From Amorphochlora amoebiformis (Eukaryota > Cercozoa > Chlorarachniophyceae), in the NCBI GenBank assembly GCA_054601695.1, contig BAAHQB010000042.1, positions 310,001-374,000 of the forward strand: a stretch of 64,000 nucleotides of DNA. The letters run 5' to 3'. Below the pieces are notes generated by a model that was given only the letters and a program-made list of their open reading frames with translations, searched no databases and was not told the DNA's origin. The position numbers and the translations under genes are program-made. Positions within the stretch are counted from its first letter, which is position 1. Every line of letters starts with the position of its first letter. Shown piece after piece: positions 14,022 to 27,326 of the stretch.

Positions 14022-14611
14022 TCGGTGCAGCTGAATTAAAGTTCTGATAACAGTAGTACTGATGCATGTTGTATCGATTTGATTCGATCCGAGAAGTATT
14101 GTAGCAAAATCTGACATTGTAATCCGATAACTAGATAAGACCAAGATTTTTTTTATATGGAATATCTACAGACGATATCTATGTGTGGTATATTCCAATA
14201 CATGGAATCTAGGGAATTATAGGATGATTTCCTACACTAAAGATCAGATGATTGGGCTCTATATTCTAGATATTACACGTTCTAGTAGTTAAACGAGATT
14301 TATAATTATAGGTCATAGAGTCATACTGCTAGAGTCTAGAGAGTCTAGAGAGTACACACTCTAGGTACTAGATATACTCTAGATCCAACTAGTCTGGTTA
14401 GTGAACGGTTATAAAACTACAAATTTCACTAGCATCTATCCAAGCCTTAACCAGCCCCTTAATCTGAGCTTAGCACACCTAGATACGTACCATACTAGAA
14501 GTAGATAGTTAGACCAATCTCTAGAATCTAGCAATACCCCATGCTATAGGTAATGAAGGAATCATAATTAACAATTTCAACTCCTAATAGTATTCCACGC
14601 AAGTATGCCAC
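14022..14611. other. Convergent intergenic spacer, CTAG-rich, no TA arrays
   Basis: This 590-bp spacer separates the VPS53 stop from the stop of the - strand neighbour. It has no (TA)n array and no telomeric repeat, but about 16 CTAG tetranucleotides, several as TCTAGA or CTAGAGTCTAGAGAG. Both 3' untranslated regions and polyadenylation sites must lie here. I see no strong AATAAA in a convincing place. Confidence 0.7.
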
Positions 14612-14775
14612 TCAATAAACAGAAGGGTCCAAACATCCCTCATATCTCCCGATGCATTCTAAGTATGGCTTGGATCCTTGTGGTCTGTAAATGAACACAA
14701 AGATGCAAATATATTATGTGTGTGTGTATGTGTGTATGTGAGATGTGTATTATACATGTGTTAGTATATATATAT

Positions 14776-14813
<38 letters not shown>

Positions 14814-15016
14814 TATACATTTAGGTATAAATGAACACATATATACATATATGCATATACACAGATATATGTGATATATATATATATATACATATATAAT
14901 TTCACTACATACATTCCTACACATGTACACACATATGTGCACACATATACATATATATACATATATATACACACATATACCAAGAGCCATATATACATAT
15001 ATATATATATATATAC

Positions 15017-15057
<41 letters not shown>

Positions 15058-15243
15058 CATATATAATGTGGTCATACTACTAGTAACGATAATAATAATG
15101 GGGATAACACAATTATATACCGAGAGCCGTGTGGAACTCTGTTGGCTTTCTTGAGGTCAAGTAAATACTGATCCCATTCCGGATCCTACATACATATAAA
15201 TATATATACATATATATTATATATACATATATATTTTTATATA

Positions 15244-15286
<43 letters not shown>

Positions 15287-15505
15287 AGTAATACGAAGGT
15301 GTATTCGACCTCGAAATAATTAGTATGCATGCTTTTTTAGACTGCTATGTATATATAAAAATATATATGTATATATTGAATGTATTCATATATGTACATA
15401 TAAATGTCAGGCCTTGAAATAGTAAGGATCCTTCTCATACTCATATTCGGTTAATGGCCATATATAGAATACATACAACACATACACACACATACATATA
15501 TAGAT

Positions 15506-15569
<64 letters not shown>

Positions 15570-15696
15570 CCTTGAAATAGTTAGGGTCCTTCTCGTATTC
15601 TGTGAGTGGCCATTGGATTTTGCCTTCCTTGTCAAATGACTCAGGATATTTCTTTCTTGCCTCCTGTTTGAGTAATTATATATATATATATATTAT

Positions 15697-15745
<49 letters not shown>

Positions 15746-15918
15746 CAAATGACTCAGGATATTTCTTTCTTGCCTCCTGTGTGAGTAATTACATACACAT
15801 ACATACATATTATATACATACACATACACATATATATATATTGTCAAATGACTCAGGATATTTCTTTCTTGCCTCCTGTGTGAGTAATTATATATATATA
15901 TACATATTATATACATAC

Positions 15919-15963
<45 letters not shown>

Positions 15964-16030
15964 CAAATGACTCAGGATATTTCTTTCTTGCCTCCTGTGT
16001 GTGTAATTACATATATATATATATATTATA

Positions 16031-16077
<47 letters not shown>

Positions 16078-16128
16078 CAAATGACTCAGGATATTTCTTT
16101 CTTGCCTCCTGTGTGTGTAATTACATAT

Positions 16129-16190
<62 letters not shown>

Positions 16191-16240
16191 CAAATGACTC
16201 AGGATATTTCTTTCTTGCCTCCTGTGTGTGTAATTATATA

Positions 16241-16284
<44 letters not shown>

Positions 16285-16408
16285 TTGTCAAATGAGTCAG
16301 GATATTTCTTTCTTGCCTCCTGTGTGCGTGTAATTATTTTATATTATATACACATATATTTATATATACATATATATATATATAGGTATGTATGTTTACA
16401 TAAATGTG

Positions 16409-16463
<55 letters not shown>

Positions 16464-16562
16464 GTTATGATCCCGAACTTTGTCCTTCTTAAGTGCTCAT
16501 CAACACATTATACGTATGCATACATATCATATTATATATATATATATATATATATATTTATG

Positions 16563-16603
<41 letters not shown>

Positions 16604-16753
16604 GTTATATATATATATATATGTATAATATATATGCATATATATATGTATATATATATATAATATGTGTGTATGTATATATATGTATATATGTATGGGC
16701 ATACCGAGAGGTATAGATTATGATCCTGCACTTTGTCCTTTTTAAGTAATACG

Positions 16754-16784
<31 letters not shown>

Positions 16785-16818
16785 ATTACACATGTATAAT
16801 ATGTATATTTATACTATT

Positions 16819-16856
<38 letters not shown>

Positions 16857-16906
16857 CATACCGAGAGATATAGGTTATGATCCTGCACTTTGTCCTTTTT
16901 AAGTAA

Positions 16907-16946
<40 letters not shown>

Positions 16947-17324
16947 CACATACCGAGAGGTATAGGTTATGATCCTGCACTTTGTCCTTTCTAAGTAATA
17001 TTATATATATATGTATATATATATATATGTATGTATATATTACACATACCGAGAGGTATAGGTTATGATCCTGCACTTTGTCCTTTTTAAGTATAATATG
17101 TATATTTTATACTATTTTATATATATTGGCATACCGAGAGGTATAGGTTATGATCCTGCACTTTGTCCTTTCTAAGAGCCCGTCGATATTCTCGTATCTC
17201 GCGTCTCATCTATGTTATATATATGTATATATATATATAAATAAATATATATATATATATATTTATATATATGTATATACATATGTTTATATGAATGTAT
17301 ACGTATACTTAACTCTATATTTGA

Positions 17325-17355
<31 letters not shown>

Positions 17356-17508
17356 TATGTATATTACATAAATATGTCCTTCAGTAGTCTAGGTTGCTTT
17401 TCTTAATATCCATGTATGTAATATATATATATATATATATCTATATATATATATTACATAAATATGTCCTTCAATAGTCTAAGGTACTTATCTTAATATC
17501 CATGTATG

Positions 17509-17542
<34 letters not shown>

Positions 17543-17678
17543 CATAAATATGTCCTTCAATAGTCTAGGGTACTTATCTTAATATCCATGTATGTAATAT
17601 ATATATATATATATATATATATATTACATAAATATGTCCTTCAATAGTCTAGAGTACTTATCTTAATATCCATGTATG

Positions 17679-17722
<44 letters not shown>

Positions 17723-17774
17723 CATAAATATGTCCTTCAATAGTCTAAGGTACTTATCTTAATATCCATGTATG

Positions 17775-17810
<36 letters not shown>

Positions 17811-18126
17811 CATAAATATGTCCTTCAATAGTCTAGAGTACTTATCTTAATATCCATGTATGTAATATATATATATATATATATCTATATATATATATTA
17901 CATAAATATGTCCTTCAATAGTCTAAGGTACTTATCTTAATATCCATGTATGTAATATATATATATATATATATATTACATAAATATGTCCTTCAATAGT
18001 CTAGGGTACTTATCTTAATATCCATGTATGTAATGAATGTATATATATATATATATTACATAAATATGTCCTTCAATAGTCTAGGGTACTTATCTTAATA
18101 TCCATGTATGTAATATATATATATAC

Positions 18127-18157
<31 letters not shown>

Positions 18158-18261
18158 AATATATTACATAAATATGTCCTTCAATAGTCTAGGGTACTTA
18201 TCTTAATATCCATGTATGTAATAAATGTATAACACACGCATAGCCATAAGTAGACACACAC

Positions 18262-18292
<31 letters not shown>

Positions 18293-18394
18293 ATAGGAAT
18301 ATACATGCTATCCATATATATATATATATATACATAATCTACATATATGTAAATATATCTTTATATGTGGATATATATACATACATACATATAT

Positions 18395-18456
<62 letters not shown>

Positions 18457-18517
18457 GACCTTCAACCGAGAAGCATATTCCCCACTTTTAATATACTCGA
18501 CATATATATATATATAC

Positions 18518-18566
<49 letters not shown>

Positions 18567-18667
18567 ACATACATATACATACACATACCTTCAACCGAGA
18601 AGCATATTCCCCACTTTTAATATACTCGACATTCACTCGAAATTCTGTCCATGCATCAGCAATACTC

Positions 18668-18699
<32 letters not shown>

Positions 18700-18835
18700 T
18701 TCTCCATCTATACATCAGTATGTATGTGTGTATATATATGTATGTGTATATGTACATAAATATATATATATACATCTACCTACTAAGAACTTTGAGGTGT
18801 ATTACACACACACATATATATATATACATACATAC

Positions 18836-18867
<32 letters not shown>

Positions 18868-18976
18868 GTATATATATTATATATGTATGTATATACATAC
18901 ATATATATATAATTATATAGTATACTCAACATTCACTCGAAATTCTATCCACGCATACTCCGCGGTATATATACAT

Positions 18977-19052
<76 letters not shown>

Positions 19053-19075
19053 GCAGATATATATATATATATACA

Positions 19076-19112
<37 letters not shown>

Positions 19113-19338
19113 TATTATATATAAAGATATATCACCTTGGATAGATTTTCAGACCAAGTTGCAATAGGGCCTTTTTTCTTCCTTCCTCCTGGTCTGGTAT
19201 ATAACATCATATTATGGAAATATTATATGTATCAGACATATATATATATATATATAATATTGCAATAGGGCCTTTTTTCTTCCTTCCTCCTGGTCTGGTA
19301 TATAACATCATATTATGGAAATATTATATGTATCAGAC

Positions 19339-19380
<42 letters not shown>

Positions 19381-19495
19381 ATGTATTCGCTTCTCCTTTC
19401 TCTCTCTCCCTCTCTCTCTCTCTCTCCAGCTTACTTATTCGGGTCGCGCGGCTCAGTCTTGGTTCCCTACAGGTGAGAGAGAAAGAGAGAGACGG

Positions 19496-19535
<40 letters not shown>

Positions 19536-19798
19536 GAGAGAGAGAGAGAGAGAGAAAAGAAACGAGATAGAGAGAGAGGGAAACAAGAGAGAGAGAGAGA
19601 GAAAAGAGAGAGAGAGAGAGAGAGAAAAAAAAAATAGAAACGAGAGAGAGAGAGAGAGAACGAGAGAGAGAGAACGAGTGGGAGAGAGAGAGAGTGAGAA
19701 AGAAGAGAGAGAGAGAGAGAGAGAGAGACAAAGAAGAGAGAGAGAGAGAGACAAAGAAGAGAGAGAGAGAGAGACAAAGAAGAGAGAGAGAGAGAAAC

Positions 19799-19831
<33 letters not shown>

Positions 19832-19932
19832 AACGAGAGAGAAAGAGAAAGAGAGAGAAACGAGAGAGAAAGAGAGAGAAACGAGAGGGGAGAGAGGAGA
19901 GAGAGAGAGGAGGGAGAGAAAAGAGGAGAGAG

Positions 19933-19963
<31 letters not shown>

Positions 19964-20076
19964 AAGAGAGAGGGAGGAGAAATAAGAACAAAAGTGAGAA
20001 GACTTAGAAAACTATTAGAAACCAAAATTTCAGTATATTATATATACATATATATATTTGTATATTTATATATTTG

Positions 20077-20112
<36 letters not shown>

Positions 20113-20143
20113 CATGTATCTCAACATATATCATATCACGTAT

Positions 20144-20180
<37 letters not shown>

Positions 20181-20379
20181 GTGCAATATACATACATATG
20201 TACACTTTGATATAATATATATATATATATATATGTATATAATATATTTATTTATTTTATCTATCTATCCATATTTAAATATATGTAAATCTATATCTAT
20301 ATTTGTATATATATATATATATATATCATATACACATAAATATACTATATATATCCTAACCCTAACCCTAACCCTAATA

Positions 20380-20451
<72 letters not shown>

Positions 20452-21933
20452 ACCTTTTGAACATATGTTCCCGAGGGAAATTTAACTCTCACTTCCGTCG
20501 CTTCCGGATCGATCTAAATTACCGAAAAAATAAAAAAAAGTTACATCAATACTATATACACATATATATATATTATATATATATATATATACATACATAT
20601 ATATATATGTATATATATATATATATGTATATATCTATATAATCATTGATAAACATAGAAACATGAGGAAGAGAGAGGGAGTACAGAAAAGAGAGAGAGA
20701 GAGAGAGACGAGAGAGTAAGAGAATATAATGAGAGACAGAGAGAGAGGGACAGAGAGAGCAAAAATATCGGAAAATCTCTCATCTTAGCAGTACGAAAAA
20801 AAAACCTGAGAATGAGACAGGGAAGAGAGAGAGAAAAAAGAATGAGAAAAACAGAGAGAGAGAGAAGAGAGAAGAGAGAGAAAAAGAGAGAAGAGAGAGA
20901 AAAAAGGAGAGAGAGAAAAAGAGAGAAGAGAGAGAAAGAGAGAAGAGAGAGAAAAAGAGAGAAAGAGAGAAGGGAGAGAAAAAGAGAAAAGAGAGAGAGA
21001 AAAGAGAGAGCAAGGGAAAAAAGAGGAGAAGAGAGGAAAAAAATGAGAGAGATATAGATAGAGATTAGAAGAATATAGAAACAAACCGAGGAAAAGTACG
21101 GATGAGTGAATAGGATATCGAAGAATGCACATCTGTTGGGTTAGGTTAGGGTTAGGGTTAGGGTTAGGGTTAGGGTTAGGGTTAAGGTTAGGGTTAGGGT
21201 TAGGGTTAGGATCAGATTATTCAGGATATCTTAGTCCGAGGACCATTGACTCCTCCACAGTGTGGGGCTATAGTGGTTAGGGTTAGGGTTAGGCTTCAGG
21301 TTAGGCGTGGGTTAAAGGGTTAGGGTTAAGGTTATAGGGTTAGAGGGTTAGGGTTAGGTTAGGGTTATAGGGTTAAGGTTAGGGTTATAGGGTTAAGGTT
21401 AGGGAGAGGGGTGAGTGTTGTTGTTAGGGGTAGGGTAAGGATTATATATATTAAGGTATCGAGAGAATGTACATCTGTTAGGGTTAGGGTTAGGGTTAGG
21501 GTTAGGGCTAGGAGAATGATTTTTTTTATTAAGGTAAGGATTATATTAGGCATCGAATAATATACACTGTTAAGTATATAAAACAGCATATATATATATA
21601 TATATATATGTATACGTGTATATTATTAATATATATCTATATATATATATATATATATATATCCATATATCTATATTATAATATGCACATATCCATACAT
21701 ATATATTTACATATCTGAGTTCATTACCTCCGAGCTTTGTTCTTCATACCGTGTACTTTAACTCTCTTATATCTTCTCTTTCCCCTTCTCGGAACACAGT
21801 ACTTGGGAAAAAAAAAAGGGCGGGGGGGGGGGGAGTGGGTATATATAAAACGCATATATATATATATATTATGTATATGTATACATACATATGTATATAT
21901 ATATATATATATATATATTATACATGACATGTA

Positions 21934-21992
<59 letters not shown>

Positions 21993-22036
21993 GTGTATGT
22001 ATGCGACGTAGACTCCCTTTTTTTTTTCTTTCCCTC

Positions 22037-22104
<68 letters not shown>

Positions 22105-22132
22105 GGGACACGCACACATGTATACATATATA

Positions 22133-22190
<58 letters not shown>

Positions 22191-22198
22191 TATATATA

Positions 22199-22238
<40 letters not shown>

Positions 22239-22409
22239 TATATACCCTAGCAAGCATCATCATAGCCTTCTTATTCCTCCTCATCGCAAGAAATCTACCT
22301 CTATCGCGCATCAGCTGATATTAAATATATATATATATATATGTATATATATACATATGTATATATATGTATATATAAATATATTTGTAGTGTATGTGCC
22401 ATTGCATAC

Positions 22410-22443
<34 letters not shown>

Positions 22444-22540
22444 GCATATAGGGGTAGAATTCTTGCGATGACATATACACTATATATATATATATATATA
22501 CATACATATCTTTATGTTATATGTATATATACATACATAC

Positions 22541-22602
<62 letters not shown>

Positions 22603-22834
22603 TAATAATAATAATAAATAAATAATAATAATAATAGTAATAGCTAGAAATCTAGCTTTATCCCACATCATCTGAGATATTACGTACAAACACATATTCT
22701 GTAAAAATAGAATATATATATTTATGTATGTATATATGTGTATATATGGGTTTAGGTATATAATTATATATATTTTTAAATATGTATCTATATAATACAA
22801 ATATATTTTTACATATATATATATATATACATAC

Positions 22835-22895
<61 letters not shown>

Positions 22896-22914
22896 TATCC
22901 ATATTCCCATCAAT

Positions 22915-22984
<70 letters not shown>

Positions 22985-23119
22985 TTACCGATTCCCTGCT
23001 ATATGCCCCTTTCATGTGCCCTTTCATAGCCTTACGCGCCTGCTTTGTAGCCCGCGGAGTAGTTCCCTCTAAAAAAACCCATCCCATCATCAGGTAACGA
23101 TCGATCGTGACACATATGC

Positions 23120-23158
<39 letters not shown>

Positions 23159-23197
23159 TATATATATGTTTATATATATTATATATATATATATGTT

Positions 23198-23228
<31 letters not shown>

Positions 23229-23444
23229 GTATATATATACGCACTAGATATAACACTTACTCTGAGGGTGCTTATTTTACTGTAGTGTATGAAATTATAT
23301 CGTAATTGATTACGGTATATACTGTCAATACTGATGTATGATATGTATATCATCTGCATAGAATATGAACACAAGACTTCGACACAGGAGTGGATATGAA
23401 TATTCATATCTGGGTCGTGAAAAAGGACCGCTGAAGATATATAT

Positions 23445-23494
<50 letters not shown>

Positions 23495-23717
23495 TGATAA
23501 GGTGAAATACAAGCAAGTGTTAAAAAACACACACAAGTAAAAATCATGCATACGGCCTTGCAGTCGTGTTCATATCTACACGGCTAGTAAGTAGCGGCTC
23601 AGATATCGATGAATATATGCATATGGAGAGTAGTGCATCGTAAACCAAGTGTACGTATGTATACTTGCAAGTATGCCTGCTCATAAAAGTATGCAAATAT
23701 ATATATGTATATATATG

Positions 23718-23758
<41 letters not shown>

Positions 23759-23975
23759 ATAAATATAAATATATATATATATATATATATAGTATGTATT
23801 TATAGTAGAAGTAGAGACGTATACAAAAATATGTTAGCACAAATATATACACACAAAAATGTACATATATATACACAGTGTATATGTATGCTTACTATCA
23901 TATCCCAAGCCTTTATATATTTATAAGTATATATATTTTTAGTAGAAGTAGAGACGTATACGAAAATATGTCAGC

Positions 23976-24054
<79 letters not shown>

Positions 24055-24171
24055 ACATATACATACATAGTGTATATGTATGCTTACTATCATATCCCAA
24101 GCCTTTATATATTTATAAATATATATATATATTTTTAGTAGAAGTAGAGACGTATACGAACATATGTTAGC

Positions 24172-24210
<39 letters not shown>

Positions 24211-24337
24211 AAATGTACATATACATACATAGTGTATATGTATGCTTACTATTATATCCCAAGCCTTTATACATTTATAAATATATATATATATATATTT
24301 TTAGTAGAAGTAGAGACGTATACGAACATATGTTAGC

Positions 24338-24384
<47 letters not shown>

Positions 24385-24969
24385 AAATGTACATATACAT
24401 ACACAGTGTATATGTATGCTTACTATCATATCCCAAGCCTTTGTACATGTCTTGAACACTTTTCGTCTGACGTTCTTGTTGTTTCATATCCTGATATATA
24501 TATATATATTGTGATATATGTATATCCACATATGCGAAGTATGTGAGTATTAGATATACATGTAAATATATATATATATATATACATAGAATATATATAT
24601 GTATATATATGTATATTACATATATATATACATATATATTATGTATATATATATACATATACATACATATATCACACACATACACATACATATATATATA
24701 TATATACATATACATACATACATATGTGGATAGGTAGATTATAAAAATCTGAGAGCCGTGGAGAAGCTCGGATATGTATATATACATATATACATATATT
24801 ATATATATATATATATATATTATGGATATATACATATTATATAATACATATACATGTATATATGCATATATATATACAATATATTACAAATATATTTATG
24901 TAAAACATACATATATAATATATATATATATATATTTATAAATATATAGTAAATATATTATATATACAT

Positions 24970-25016
<47 letters not shown>

Positions 25017-25133
25017 CAGGGGTAGATTACGAATATCTGAGAGCCGTGGGGAAGCTCGGTTGGCTTGAGATCGTAATATTTCATGTAGTATAGCCTGATA
25101 TATGTAAACAATATATAATATAATATATATATG

Positions 25134-25182
<49 letters not shown>

Positions 25183-25309
25183 TATCTAGTTGTAAATTCA
25201 ACCAGAAAACGAGGACAGCTTAAGCTCCTCTCTAACCCCTTCCCCATATACATTGCAAACATATTATATATATATATATATGCATATATGTATATATTTA
25301 GCTACATAC

Positions 25310-25344
<35 letters not shown>

Positions 25345-25459
25345 GCATATATACACATACATAAGTATATATAATATATTTAGTCTCATTGAGTGATATT
25401 CTTTTCGAATACTAGTGGTATATATTATTGGTAAGGGGGATGATAGATGGATGGTGAAT

Positions 25460-25517
<58 letters not shown>

Positions 25518-25582
25518 CCAACCAGAGAACAAGCACAGTTGAAGTAAGCTTTCTCTTCTTTCATATATAAATGTTACTATAG

Positions 25583-25634
<52 letters not shown>

Positions 25635-25881
25635 CCCAAAAGTATATGTGCATGCATAGGAGACATTAAGGGTATTGGTATATAATACCATGGAGACATG
25701 AAGGACTCGTAGAAGATTAGAAATCCGGCTGCGCAGAAGGAGATGACCCACCATTCTCGTCTCTTTCCGTTTTTCATAATTGTCCATCCCTATACATATA
25801 TTTATACAGGATGTATATGTATATGTATAATATATATGTATATTTATAAGTATATATATATATATATATATATATTTATAA

Positions 25882-25936
<55 letters not shown>

Positions 25937-26040
25937 AATATACATAGTATATGTTCACATCTGTAATTTATAATAAATAATATTTTAATATATATATATA
26001 TATATGTATGTATATGTGTGTGTATATATAAGCACATACA

Positions 26041-26082
<42 letters not shown>

Positions 26083-26211
26083 ATAAATCATACCATACGG
26101 TAGAGAAACCAGTTTCTTTCGTCAAAACCATCCTTAGGGTCAGGCTTATCTTCCTGATATGTACAAATACATACATATATATTTATATATATATGTGTGT
26201 GTAAGATATCG

Positions 26212-26250
<39 letters not shown>

Positions 26251-26365
26251 CATACACACATATCTGTACAATGGCTATTTGGTACATCATTTGTTTACAT
26301 CATACATGTTATATAAATATATATATATATATATATTATGATACAAAAATGATAAATATAAAAAT

Positions 26366-26398
<33 letters not shown>

Positions 26399-27029
26399 CA
26401 CACATAAAGATATATATATATATATATACACATTTATAAAAAGTATATATTATGTATATATATATATATAAATATATATATATATGTATGTATATAATAT
26501 AATACGTATATATATGTGTAAATGTACGAATATATTAAATTGACATAAGAAAAAATATATATATGTATATAGTGGAATTATTTATTACAAACATATAATT
26601 ACATATTTGTGCATATACAATCAAATACAAATGTGTGCATTATATGTATGTGTGTGTATATATATGTGTGTATGTATGTATATACATATATGTATACATA
26701 TGTGTACATTCACTCACACACACACGCACATGCACGCACATTCTCTAAATCTCCCCCTCTCTCTCCCTCCCCACTCCTCCCTCTCCCCCCCTTACATCTT
26801 CCTCCTTAGGCTTGAATAGCTTCCCCTTTCGCTTTCCGTTCTTGCCGTCATCTGAAGCATCCTTCTTGCTATCCTTCTTGCCTCCGTCTCCACCATCGTC
26901 GCCCCCTGAATCCTTCTTCCTCTTCTTCCTCCTGCGGTCTTTCGGCTTTGGTGGGGGGCGGTTGAGCTGAGTGTGTGTGGGAGATTTGTGTGGATGTATG
27001 TATGTTTGGTATATACAATATATGTATGT

Positions 27030-27075
<46 letters not shown>

Positions 27076-27254
27076 TATATAATATTGAGGTTATTCATGC
27101 GTTTTACATTTGCCAAAAACAGCGTTTATTTCTATACACATATACGTTCATATGTGTATTGTTATGGGAGAGTTTATATATATGAATTAGTAAGTCAAAA
27201 GTATATCGATAAATCGATTCACATATTGGTATACATCTAAATATATATACATAC

Positions 27255-27326
<72 letters not shown>

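Noticed and set aside
15640-18225. Regularly spaced repeats as a CRISPR array.
   Set aside because: The repeats are exon-edge copies and spacers are TA arrays of variable length in a eukaryotic intron; no cas-like gene is present.
23325-23516. A - strand FYADDIHII segment resembling the reverse-transcriptase YxDD motif.
   Set aside because: Only this short piece matches. The flanks show no other RT motif and it sits in an intron block with TA arrays, so it is probably chance.
25190-25560. Two similar segments (CAACCAGA, then ACAGCTTAAG or ACAGTTGAAG) as an extra exon of the - strand gene.
   Set aside because: No acceptor and donor pair fits the phase. Exons 25789-25689 and 25094-25031 join directly in phase, so these are treated as an intronic duplicate.
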